64,000 nucleotides of DNA from Dirofilaria immitis (Eukaryota; Nematoda; Chromadorea; Rhabditida; Onchocercidae): assembly GCA_024305405.1 (NCBI GenBank), contig JAKNDB010000068.1, forward strand, positions 12,459,501 to 12,523,500, read 5' to 3'. Position 1 is the stretch's first letter, and each line of letters starts with the position of its first letter. Made by a program: the position numbers and the translations under genes. Shown here piece after piece: positions 49,873 through 62,944 of this stretch. The notes beneath the pieces are model-generated. The model was not told the origin of the DNA. It ran no database searches and worked only from the letters and a program-made list of their open reading frames with translations.

Positions 49873-52104
49873 AAATTAGACATGGCATGTTTGCATATTA
49901 ACCAGTAATTAGATTTTAACAATGTAAAAATGCAAAAATATTGAATTTCAATTTAAAAATAGTTCAAAGATTAAATCGATATTTAAAAAAAAATTATGGC
50001 AGCGAATTCGCAATTACTATGGATAATAATTATTCTCAAATTGGAATTATGAAAAAATATAAAGGGATCAGTTTTGATAATTTTAAATCCTATAAATAAA
50101 TTTCTTTTTTTTCACAAATCTTATTTCCTATAAAATATGCATAATTTTTTTCATAATTATTAAAATTTCTCGAATCGAATACAATTTTTTGTATTTCATT
50201 AACAAATATGCCAATAAATCATAATAATATTAAAATTTAAAAATTTTGATATTATTATTAAAATTGCAATACTTTGTTGTATCTTTAAGGAATGAAATTT
50301 AGTAAAATTTAATTTAAATTTTAATAAAAAATATTAATAAAAATGCAAAATTAATAGCTATCTAATAGAAAAGTTCTAATATAAACACATTTTACAATAT
50401 ATTAAAAGATATAATTCAAATTTAATAAAATATAATTTATTTAATTAAAATTCCATTCGTTAAAGATACGTCAAAGCATTTGAGATTTTAATAATTCAAA
50501 ATAAAAATCGCCATTTCATAGTGCAAATAAAAATTTGTACATATTTAAATGATTACATACGATATGAATTTTATGTTATCATCCGCTAATAATACTTAAT
50601 AAACGACATATTTTATTTTATCGAGAAAATACCAAAGGGAAGATAAGTAAATAGCAGGAACGATTGAATTAAAGTGAAAGTGTAGGATAAAATGAAAATC
50701 ATATGTGTTATCAATTATAATCATATCAGACATTAAAACTACTATTATTCTATTTCATAGTTTTATTAATTATAATTAAAATATTGAAATTTAACTATCT
50801 AACGTACAGTTTAATTATTATTTTAATCAAGAAAATTATCTTTTTTCTATTAAATTTTAAAAATTTTCATTTATTTTTTCTTAATCTCAGATTTAATAAA
50901 AAAAAATAAAGAAAAATATGAAAATAAATAAGTAAATATTTATAAGAAATAAAATTAGTTTTAAAAGAAAAGAAGCAGACATTGGCCTAAATCTAAAATG
51001 CGACGAAAGGAAATTTTCTTTTTTTTTAATTTTTTCGCTTTCTAAATTTTTTTTGCATTGAATAAATTGATTGAGGAAGTGTAATGCTGCTCACAACCAG
51101 ATTTTCCAATTTGTTGATTCGTCAAAGTTTTAACCAACTGTTCCTTCTTTTTCCTCTTTATTCTTCTTTTTTTTTTATTTTTTCATTTCTATCATTTATT
51201 TTAACAATTATCATATTTTTATATTCTTATCATTAATTATAATAATTATTAAAGTATCAATCATAGGTGGAATGTTAATTCGTCTAATTTATTTAGGAAT
51301 TAAAATTATTCCTTCTAATCTATTTTTGTTTTTTACTCTAATTCTATACTCTTTTTCAAACATTAATTTATGAATATTTTTATGATTGACAAATTATTTT
51401 CGTTTTCATATTTTGTGTGAAATAAGAAGCGAAAATATCTCAAAAATTTATAAATTATTTTGTAACTTTTTATTCTTAATTAATGTCTAGTATTTCTTTT
51501 TAAACGTAAGATTGATGTATAACATATCAAATTGGTATATATATGTTTAAGAATGATAAGAAATGATTCAAAGTTATTTATACTACAATATTACTATCAA
51601 ATAACATGCAATATTTCTTACTACAATTTGTTTATTTTGATTAAAATGGTTAACATAAAATTTTACATGAAATTCAAGTATCATTTCAGATATTACATCT
51701 CACTGCAATCATATTTCATTATGCAAAATTTTAATTATTCAATTTACCAATTTGATTTATTTCTATAAATAAAAGAAAGAAAAACGAAAATACAAAATAA
51801 ACAAAAGAGAAAGAGGAAAAGAAATAATAATAAAAGAGAAATTTCTCATAGATACTGATAAAATTGATATGAATTAGATTATGAATTATAATTATAAATT
51901 AGAAAAATTATGAATTAGAATTATAGTACAATCAATAGTTTCTTATCATTGAAAATGAATGAATCATATTTTGAGAATTATATTTCAATTTCTTGCCACT
52001 GTTGTTGCTTACTAATGTCGTATTTGAATTTATTTTTTTCTTTTAATTTCATATAATTCATTGAATGTATATTTCGGCTTTTTGACAAAAATAATATAAT
52101 ATAT

Positions 52105-52108
<4 letters not shown>

Positions 52109-52145
<37 letters not shown>
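52109..52145. repeat. AT dinucleotide repeat
   Basis: Uninterrupted AT alternation of nearly 40 bases, self-complementary. Confidence 0.9.
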
Positions 52146-52147
<2 letters not shown>

Positions 52148-52394
52148 AACATTATATTATCATTATTTTCTCATTTTTTCTTTCTTTTTCTTTCTCTCTC
52201 TCTCTTTTTATTTTTTAAATTTTAATATATAAATTTATAAATACCTTCTTCAAAGATTATCTTTTACATCAGAATTAGTTATATTATTTCTTTCATAATG
52301 CCGAAAAAAAAGATACTAATTTAAGATTTTTGAATTATTTGTTGCTCGCGTGCTTAATAATTTTTTTTTTTATATATTCGCACATCCTAAGGAT

Positions 52395-52396
<2 letters not shown>

Positions 52397-52435
<39 letters not shown>

Positions 52436-52436
52436 A
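52397..52436. repeat. ATC trinucleotide repeat
   Basis: About thirteen tandem ATC/CAT units. Simple microsatellite, noncoding by context. Confidence 0.92.
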
Positions 52437-54901
52437 TTTTGAAATGATTCATAGTTTAGTAGTAGTGATAATAGTATAGTAATAGTGATAGCAGGAAAAG
52501 TAATAATAATAGTAATACTATTATTTATTAACATTAGCAATAGCATTATTACCATTACAATTACTATTACTATTTCGGATTATTTTTCAATAAATAAATG
52601 ACTGAATGATTAAGATAATAATATAATGAGAAAAAACTAATTAAGAAAAAGAAAAAAAAGAGAATGGAATTTATTCATTCTTTTATAACAAATTTTATTT
52701 TCTTCTCATTTAATTGATCATCATTTTCCTGCGAAAATGATTAATTAAATCATTTATTTAAATTTTATTAATTTTGAATTAAAAAACTTTCATTTCTATT
52801 TTTCGTTACCGAAAATAAAATTATATTTATTTGTCGAGAAATTAATTTCATCTTTCTTCCTCTTATTTCTTTCCTGAATTTTAGGAATTAAATAAAAATA
52901 AAAAAAAAAGGAAAAAAGATAAAAGAAGTAAAGGAAGAAATTTGAGAATTTAGAATAATTTTAATACTCTCAGCATCAATATATAAAAGGCATTTGTCGA
53001 TTTATTTCATCTTTTCGTTCCCATAATATTTAGAATTTTTATTAACATACGAAATAATTATAAAATATTAATACTAATAATGATTTTTCTAAGGGTATTA
53101 AGGGCATCACAGACCTGTAATGATTGTTTTTCTTTCTATTAATATTTGCATATATCATATCATATTTTTTATCGTATTATTAGTTATTCGTCTAATTTAT
53201 CATTCTTCTTTTCTCGAGAAGGGAAAAGAAAAACTAATTGATTGGGATTAAATTAATTGAATATGATAAAAGTATGGTAATTTTTGTTAAGTTATGAATT
53301 TCAAATATCGTAATGCGATAAATGATAATGACATTTTTAAAATAAAATTTATAATATGTAATATTTCATATCTATTTGTGTATGATATGTGATATCGAAG
53401 AATCTCTTTCAAATATTATCAGTTTACATATTTACTTTTTATTTGTTCCCGAAATACGTGAAAACAAATGGTATCAATTGAGAATTACGGGATATTACAC
53501 CGATCATCATCATCGCTATCGAATATCAATGATAATGGTGGCCCTTCACTTTGTCAAGCAAGTATTATATAAAAGAGTCTAATCAATCGTAACTCTAAAA
53601 TAAATCATAAATGTATTATATATTATAAATAATTATAAGATGATATAATCCAATGATATCAAATATTTGTTTCCATATTTATTCATTATATTCATGAATA
53701 TAAAATTAAGTTACAGTAAGTAAATAAGTAAGCATAAAAAGAAAGAAAAGAATAAGCATAATTGATAGAGGAAAAGAATGTTTATTTTTATTCGATTATA
53801 AAAGTACCAATACGATTATAGGAAGAAGTCATAAAGAAGATAAATATAACTTAATCTAAATAAATCAGATAATTAGTCTAATAATATTATCATATGTTAT
53901 TTATAGAGATGGGGGAGAAAATACATCCGATTTACTTATATTGATAGATTATATTCCAACTTATAAACTTTGACCTTGACCTAAATATCAAATCATTCCA
54001 TAGTAATTGTATGACAACAGACTAACACAAATCTCTTTTATAACAATTTCGTGGTTTTATTCGGAAACTATATCACGGTTAATTAAAAATTAGCTATTTT
54101 TAGAAAAGAAATAAATAATTATTGATAATTTGATAGGTTTCTTTTTCGTTAATTATAATTATATATCTCATAAATATTAGGAATAAAACATATTTTGCTT
54201 TCTTTGATTCTTTCATATCAAAGTTTTTACTCTGACTTAAATTTAAAATATATTGTCGATTATTTCCTCAATATATCATTTAATAAGCAATAAAGCATTG
54301 TAGCAGAGATAAATCATTGTTTCTGCTATATGATAAAAAATGATCAATGATAATTCACTAATATCATTAATTACTTATGATAAAGGATAAGAGACAAAAA
54401 GTAATTTTTCATATTTCACAAAAGATTTTTATTTTCCATATGCAAATTATTTATTTATTTATCTTGTTTGTCTATTGTTTATTTACTTATTTATTTATTT
54501 TCATTTGCTCATACAAGTTGGAAATTTGCCAATGGTAATTTCTATATTTTATGCGCAAATTAGGAAATTTTCTTATCCAAAATATCATTTTGCAAATGCA
54601 AATTAAAACTTCATCAATAAAAAATACCTTCATAATAAAGAAAATAAAATCAGTGAAATATCAAAATGTTTATTAATAATTTGTGATATAAATATGGATG
54701 AAAATTTTAATATTTTCTTTTGTAAACAATTAATTTCTTAATCGTTATATCGAGAATGAATCGAGAATGTATTAGTAAGAAAATTTTTAAAAATTCAAAA
54801 ATTACATATTCGTTTGTGTAATTTCAATTTAAAATTTACATTACTAAAATATGAGAAATGAAAAGAAAGGAAAAAAATTTTTTTCGATCAAATATTTACA
54901 G

Positions 54902-57900
54902 ATTTGCTTCAAGCCATTCAAACAAAAGATTTGCATACCGAAACTTTTACCTTGTGGTCATAGCTTCTGCCACGATTGTATCACCGCGTTAAAATTTCAT
55001 TCCATTTACATATGCAAATGTCCGATATGTCGCTATTCATTTCCGTTACAATACGATACGAAGTTTCCAGTCAATTACAGCTTGCTTGGTTTGTAGTTTA
55101 TCTTAGCTTTTTCTTGTTTTCTTCTTTTGTTTTTATCAAAAAAGTCTTTATTAATAATGGAAATGATATTTCTTATAATCTAATCTTATGTGAATCAAAT
55201 TTTCTGGCAAAAATGATAAAGTTAAAATTAATCTTTAATTTATAGAAGAAGTTTTTTTTCTCGATTTTCTAATCTTTACTAACAAATTTTCTATTTTATT
55301 TGATATTAATTCATATAAATTCAATTTATTCCTTCATCATATAATGAAATTGAAACTGACTGTTCCGGCTTATCATTATATTTATATTTAATTCTAAAAG
55401 ATCATTCTTTTATTTATTTCTCTTATTTTTCAAATCCAAAACAAACATCGGCTAAAAAAATAGCAATACTGAATAATAATATTAATCACATGTGTTGTCA
55501 TAGTTACTGAATATTGAAATATAAAAATTCAAATTGGATAAGCTTAATTTAATTAGATTTAATGTAATATAATATAAATGAATTTAATATGATTGAATAT
55601 AACGTCTCATTAAGATTTATCAAATGATGAAATTAGGTGTAAATCAAATTTTATCGAATATTTATAGATTAAAAAATAAATTTTATAAATAGAATGAATT
55701 ACAAAGTTCTTTCTGAAAATTTCATACCACGGATTCTAAGTTTATCAGAGAATTTTTTACGTTATTTCTATTAAAAATTAAAATTTTCATTTAAAAATTT
55801 TATTTCAATAAATTTCTTTCGTATTATTACATAAATATAAAAATATTACAAAATATTTGTTACAAATATTAGTAAAATTGTAGAAATATAATTATTTGAT
55901 TGATTTAAAAAATGATGATACGATATATAGTTATTAGCAATAATTATTTTGAATTTTTCGATGATCGAATCTCATACATATTCGATTAATCATATGAATC
56001 AATTTATCATTACGATGATTAATTGAATAGCTTTAAATGTTGATAAAAGAGATAAACGAGAAGGATTTTAAACATTGATAGAAATAATTTCAAATAGACT
56101 AAATTACTTTCTTTTCATTTTACTAGCAATAATCGTTAACAAGTAATAGTTATCCAGCTATCATCGTGAGTCTTAACCTTCCGTTATCATTTTTATATCA
56201 TTATCCTTGTGTGATTCTTGATAAGTCCTCACCTTGAAAAGAAAAAATAACAGTCTAACAATCAATCAAATCTAATTCATGATCTACATATAAAACCATA
56301 ACTTAATCTGATCCTACCTTATGTATCGTATAATTTTGCACTTATGCCGCTTGTCTTTTGAACTTATCATTACATTCTAATTTGTAATCATAGCTTACTT
56401 TCATCTAACGAAATAATGATATCTTATCGAATAGATCGAAACAAAAACACGATAGAAGAAATATTTGTATTGAAAGTATTTGATGGAGCAAAATGGATGA
56501 CAAAAAAAGAGATGGGAAAAAACAGTCTTTTATCGATTCCATCGTCAAGCAATCGATTCAATGTTTTGAAACGGAGGCTGTCAAAGAGAAGAAATCGAAT
56601 AAAACGAATTGATAGATAGTATGCTGTGAGTTTGAAACCATTTATTGCAAATTCTTCAATCATTTTCATTTTTCGTCACTTCAATTTCGTCAATTAAATC
56701 AAGAGAATTGCTTTGCAAGAGGATCAACAACAATCGAGAATGAAGATATTAGGAGGAAGAAGAAGACGACAAGAACGATATTCATCCGAATTTGGTCCAG
56801 AAAGAGGGCAAAGACAACACTCATTGAAATTCAATTTATCCTTATCGATTTGCTCCTTTCTTCCAGGTGAATTTCATTCTTTTTGTTACTTCCTATACAT
56901 TTTTCAATGTTCCTTTTAATTTTCTATTCTTCTATTTTTTATTATTTCGATTTTTCTTTCTCTCTTTCTCTCTCTATCTCTCTCCTTGTCTTCGATTTTC
57001 CATTTATCAATTGCATTTTTTCAGCTCCAAGTGTAGTTACCATTATTTACTGGTTATCATATAAGGAAAAGTCATATTGATAAATGTTATCAATATGACT
57101 GAATTGATAAGTGCTAGCTTAAGCAGATAAAATAATTCAGTTATGTGATCGAAATATTTCAATATCATGTAAAAATTATAGTAAGGCCACTTAAAATCGA
57201 GAATGGAAATGTTTTTTATTGCGTAACGATTCCTTTTTTTAAATGATAAAAGGTGAGTGAAAATTTAATGAAAAGATGAATTAGAGAGTGACTAAATAAT
57301 AATACAATTTGAGGAGAGATTGAAAGATTGCTAAGATATTCGAGGATAATGTGATTATGAGGGATTGAAGAAATTTTTAAATAATAAATTAAAGATAATA
57401 AATATGATAAGAATTTACTAGAAATAGTACTACTATGGAATGGAAAAACGAAAAAAATTTAAAACATTCTTCGAATGCTAATATAAAAATATTCATTCCT
57501 TTTTCACGCATAATTTATTAATTTAATATATGAAATCAAATCATTAAATTCAAATATGCTCTTTTATCGAAAAATTAATGAAAAGCAAAATGAAATATTA
57601 AAAATTTTTCCAAAGAAAATGCATATTTTCTTGGAATAATTTTTAAATTAAAAATGAAAAATCAATTATCCATCAAATTGCATTGAAACAAATCAATGAT
57701 AACTTCAGTAATTTACGATGATTGACATGAAATGCATCTGGTCAACGGGAAGTAGTTAGTCATTTATTGATTTTAGGAATGACCACTTAAATTTATTTAC
57801 TTAGTTGTAAGCTTAGTTGAAAGCTTACAACATCCATTCAATTAGATATGCATATATATATGTATGCGAAGAGAAGGAAAAGAAAAGAAAGAGAAATGAA

Positions 57901-60900
57901 AGAAAAGGGAAGAAGGAAAAAGAAAAAGAGAGAATATCGAATTATCGAATTTTAATAACACAAATTGTGCTATTTCTCACACGTCACTTACGGCTACTAT
58001 TGACCTTTGCACTCATGTCTCCTTTTTTCATTTATTTCTTTCTTTTTTCTTTTTCTCCTCTTCTAATTAATTCATTTTCATTTTAGTAATTGATTTCGTA
58101 CGAAAGTAAAGTATGCCTGATATTCATTTATCAAAGTAATGATTTCACAATTAATCTCGAGAATGACAAATGCTAATTATTACTGTTGCTACTAATACTA
58201 TGTGTATGTGTGTATATGTGGATGCATGCTTATGTGTGTGCGTATGTATACGTATGTATATGTATGAATGTTTTGTATATATATGTGTATGTGTGTGTTT
58301 ATGTATAATATGATAGTGTCCCATAGATATTATAATGATGGGATATAAATTGACACAATATATATGAGTTGTTGATATTTATAAATTTGTTTATTTGAAG
58401 AGAATGTTTGTCTACTATTGCAAATTATTATTATATTATTATTATTGTTATTATGTAGCAAATTTCATTCGTTTTAATCTTTTCTTCCCATTTAATATTC
58501 AAAATTTTAACGATCAATAAAAGTTTACATATATTTTGAATTATTGAATTTGAAAATAATTTAAATCGTTTTCAAATTATCAAATTGCTTTGAAATTTTA
58601 TAAATTAAATCAAATGCTAATTATTATTTATTGTTTAGGTAATGTTCAATTTGTATAGCAAAAAGTTATTAATTATTGTTTATTTATCCATTTATATCGC
58701 CTATAAAGCATATGAAAGTTAAGTTTATCATAGCGCCGATATTATAATGTTCTTACTATCTTATTAAATTGTTTATTTTCTTTATCTCTGATCCTAATAT
58801 TTTTATAAATTTAAACTCAATTTCCCATCTTTAAAGTCGATTCCAATTTATTAACATTTCGCATAAAATTACAAGAAACTATTAAATTAATGATTAAAAC
58901 TATCTTTTCACATACGAAAATCTTAATTGATGTAAAGTCAGATAATGTGAAGAAAAGATGCCATAAGTTGAATGCTTTTACTTTACTTTTCACTTATCCG
59001 TCTTATATCTGTTTTTACATGATTTAATTTATTATCATTCTCTTTTATTTACACCCGCATTTACATCACTTAATAAATTACTTTTATACTTTATAAACGT
59101 TATCTTATTTTCACGCACTTTTTTTATCGTAGTTGATATTGCTATTATTGATAATATTTCTATTCTATTATCTATGTTCATTTAAAGACTTATCACGTAT
59201 AGACAAAAAGCTATGCATTCATTACTTAGTCTTATCTTTTCAATATTATTCCTTAATCCCACGAAAGAAACAATTTCCTTCCGTGTATTTTTCAGTTTAA
59301 TTAAAGAAAAAACAAAATAATTTTGAAATGATCAATCATTTTTGATCTAAAATTTGCATTATGGAATTTATGCTGTAAATAATAATGTTAGTGGCGTCAT
59401 CCTGTGCACAACCTAAATGTTCAGGTATAAATATTATACCTTATTTCAAATTCAACCTTTTTTTCTAGCCAAAATTCACGATGATATAAATGTGAAATTT
59501 GAATGTTACTTAAATATGAAACTTGATCCCGTAACATAATATTATCAAATCGTTACTTCCGTTCCTCATAATTTTAGTTTCTTCTTCTTTCTCTATTACG
59601 ACTTGCATTTTATCTTTCATTTTTATTTAAGATTTATTAAATTTTCATCTATTTTTGCACCTTACATATATTTTCTAAAGTCTTAATAATTTGTTTTAAA
59701 AATGACTAAAATTATCATTTTCAACGTAAAAATAGGGCGGTAATTTTACATTTCATTTTCAATTTTTTTCGTGAATTTTGTAAAATCGAAAGGAAAATAT
59801 TCAAAATAGCTGAAATTGAGAAAAATAAGATAAAATATACATGTTGTAAGATGACTAAAATTAAGTTATTATTTTCCATTTAAAATTAAAACTTTTTATT
59901 TCTCACTGAAATTTTTCCCTTCTTTTATAAAAATGAAATGCTAATTTCAGATCTTCTTGATCATCTTCAATCTTCCGTTATGACAAAACAATCAAATGAT
60001 ACGACAGCACAAAATGATGTCATTTTACCATCCTCCAGCAAAGTCAATAAATTAAAATCATCAAAGATTTCACATGGATCAATGCGACTATCACATTTAT
60101 TGTCAAAGATTTCTCGGAAAGATAAGGTATCAACTTTTCTTTTCCATAAAATTCTATCATAAGAATTACGATTTCGATGAATAATTTTCAGTTTGCGTAA
60201 CAATCATATTCATTTTTATTCTTTGTCGCATAAAACTGGTTAATTTTATTATGTAAAGTATAATTTTATGATACATTATTCCATAAAATATTTCGAAGAA
60301 TATGAAGCAACGCTAAAATTAAAATTTCCGTTTGTAAATGAATTATTTCGAAATGTATAGCAAGGAATTTTTATGTTATCATCACTGTTCTATTATTATT
60401 ATTTCAAGAAAATGATATTAAAGTATAGAAATTTCAAATTAAAAAAAAAAAGGAAAAGCATAACATTTTATTATAGCATTTTGATTAGTTCACATTATAT
60501 CAATTATTTTAAAATCCTATAAATTTGCTTTTTTTTTCATCGGGACTTATCAAAAATTTTGCATTAGATTGATAGCTAAAATCATGTCAGATCAAAATAA
60601 TTATTTAAAATTTCCAATTATTGTGCAGTATTTGTCTGCTTTCATCAATGATAAATGATAAAGCCATCATACCAGTTATTTTAATAATATCGTTCATTTT
60701 TTTATAACTTAGGATGATTACTTAAGCTAAATTAATTTGCGTATTATCATATCATTATCATTGAATGCATCAAAGTATGCATTTTTTCGCTTTTTTAGAA
60801 AACATCAGATAATTACTACACTTCTGCGGAACCACCCTTCACCTCAACTCCCGATATGTCGGGCGAGGAAGATGGTATTGAGGTATCATATGTAGAGACG

Positions 60901-62944
60901 GAAAGTGAACATAATGGCGATTCCGAAGATACAATTCCGGCTGCCGATTCTGTTAATGTTAAAAGTACACCAAGCAGAATGATTTATGTTGATAGCATTG
61001 CTTTAGACGATTCAACAACCACAACAACAACAGGATCAGCAGACTATAGTAGTAATTCTGTGTCCGAGAAAACGAGCACTGAGGTCAGTTAGCTATTAAT
61101 TTGACCTTTCGATATCTTTAAAAGATATAAATAATATTTATGTTTCATTTTCCCTTGTTTATTATCCAAATATTTTAAAAATTTAATCAAGTGAGATTAT
61201 TCAAAATTTATTTCAAATTTAATACACAATTTACTACATTCTTTTGTCACTTATAATAATAAATATTAAAACGTAATAAACAAATAAATTTCGAAATGAA
61301 ATGCAAAATTTTTTGCAATTATTTTCAGCATTTAGTTAATTTAGTGTTAGTTCAATATCCACTAATTTGCAAAACATAATTTATTACTTGTTATTTTTAT
61401 ATTAAGTATTAAAAACTATAACTCATCCAGCTTACTAACACTTTTTTGTTGATAATTTGATGCAAAATTATTTTTATTATTTCATTTACTTAGTTATCAT
61501 TCATGCAAATATTAATTATATATTGAATTGGATCTTTTAAAAATACCCAGATTGCTATTTATATTACTATACAATTTATCATGCTAATGTAATTCCAATA
61601 ACTAATATTTTTTAGTCTTTTCACTTGTTCAAATACACATGCTGAACAATTTGACGTAGGGGAATATTCGTCATTTCGAATTTTAAAATTACTTTCATAT
61701 ATCTGAACGTTTTTTAAATTTGGTTTTTAATACACAAATGAAGTTTGTGAAATTATTTGTAGTAGAAAGTTTCAAGCTTTAAGCATATTTTTTAGGAGCA
61801 AATGATAAGGGCAAATTTTACTGATTGCAAATCGCCCAATGAACAAGTTGTACAAACAACAACATCAATAGTATCAACAAGCAATACTAATGCAAATGTT
61901 GTTGAAAATACAAGTTGCAAAAATCGTGTAAACTTTAACAGAATGTGGTATGTATTGGAATATAATGCTCGAAAATGAGAATTTAGCGTATGACATAGAT
62001 TGATTTTCTGGATAAGATTATCTTATTTTGCGATTCAATCAGTAAATTCTTTCTATTAATTAATCCGGTCAATCTGCCGATTAAATGACTACTGTAATCA
62101 TACTTCTATAACAATAATAAGCATTAGTCGTTACAAAATCTTGATATAAATATTATTGGATCTTTCATTTTTTCTAACATGATTTCTTTTTTTTGGATTC
62201 CTTTTCTTTAAGAATAAAATAATTTGTCGACAAAAGGAAATTAGTAAGGTATCGCTGTTTTTATTATCTTTTACCAATGGATGAAAAAAATAAAGATGAC
62301 GAAACTAATTAATGACAAAAATTAATTGTCTGCTAATTTACTGATTCTTATTTGCAAATTTTAATTTAATCATACTATTGTGATGAATACATAGATTTAC
62401 ATTTATTTATAGGTATATTGCTGCTGTCAGCATACAATTATTCCTGGCCATTTTCGTGCTATTTTGGAGTTTAGTCATCCTTAAAATCTTTTATAATGAT
62501 TTCTACATTACTCGATCGAAACCATCAATGCTATGCAGTGGTATTGAAGCGATCGATGAATGGCTGTTGTTAGATCTAGCACAAACGATCAAATGCAACG
62601 ATGATTCGAACAGTTTCTTCGAACGATTGATTCATGAAGCGGAAGTATTTGTTGGCTTTCTAATAGCACAATTTCGCTTCATTCCTATCATTTGGTCATC
62701 TTTAACATCGATGACATTTATCCAATTGTACGAATGGCTATTAGAAATAATGCGAAATATAAAGGAAGTTTTGAATGAATACTATGAAATTGTTTGGACA
62801 AATTATCTAAAGAGATATTTTGATATGATTTGGGAGAAATATTATGATATTATTTGGGAAGAATATTACGACATGATTTGGATAAATATGGATGACTGGA
62901 AGGAGAAATGGTGTCAAACTGTACATTCAATAAAAATGCTTTAA
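54902..62944 (+). CDS. Membrane-anchored RING-finger protein with C-terminal aromatic octad repeats (5' incomplete)
   Basis: Probable E3 ubiquitin ligase. Exon A 54902-55088 carries a RING: IC...LPCGHSFCHDC...CKCPICR; the first Cys must come from an unseen upstream exon. Its end (NYSLL, phase 1) joins exon B 59951-60126 (phase 1) to read FPVNYSLLDLLDHLQ, the usual post-RING pattern. Then exon C 60799-61083 and exon D 61796-61947 give an acidic Ser/Thr-rich linker. Exon E 62413-62944 starts with a transmembrane helix (IQLFLAIFVLFWSLVILKIF), followed by a 150-residue tail: a CSGIEAIDEW segment, a second hydrophobic stretch and tandem YYDIIWEE-like octads. All phases agree (443 residues from exon A). 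The intron A-B is about 4.9 kb; the join is inference. Family beyond RING is not recognised. Confidence 0.82.
56941..56990. repeat. CT-rich pyrimidine tract in RING gene intron
   Basis: Runs of TTTC and CTCTCT with few purines. Low-complexity intronic tract. Confidence 0.7.
57868..57934. repeat. 67-base purine tract in RING gene intron
   Basis: G/A only except one T at 57897. Simple low-complexity tract with potential for triplex structure; it lies in the long intron between the RING exon and the next exon. Confidence 0.8.
58201..58306. repeat. TG/TA alternating tract in RING gene intron
   Basis: About 100 bases of mostly alternating purine-pyrimidine (TGTG, TATG, GTAT), a degenerate TG/TA microsatellite with Z-DNA-like alternation. 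Confidence 0.8.
62780..62887 (+). repeat. Coding 24-bp tandem repeat (aromatic octads)
   Basis: Within the last exon of the RING gene the peptide reads YYEIVWTN, YLKR, YFDMIWEK, YYDIIWEE, YYDMIWIN. Octads start at 62780, 62816, 62840 and 62864; the last three are directly tandem. Nucleotide identity between units (TATTATGATATTATTTGGGA-like) suggests recent duplication. Confidence 0.88.

Larger units (their letters stand above)
49873..54901. other. Region between collagen 2 and the RING gene
   Basis: No gene is supported. Holds simple repeats (AT run at 52109-52145, ATC run at 52397-52436, CT-rich stretch near 52180-52205). It should also contain the unseen first exon(s) and promoter of the RING gene; an exon ending in Cys-X before a GT would be expected and was not found by eye. 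The plus-strand open frame at 53376-53582 starts with CMIC but cannot be joined convincingly. Confidence 0.45.

Noticed and set aside
53376..53582. Open frame beginning MCMICDIEE as a possible first RING exon
   Set aside because: It has a C-x-x-C, but no donor after the first Cys that would join in phase to the exon at 54902, and the rest is not RING-like.
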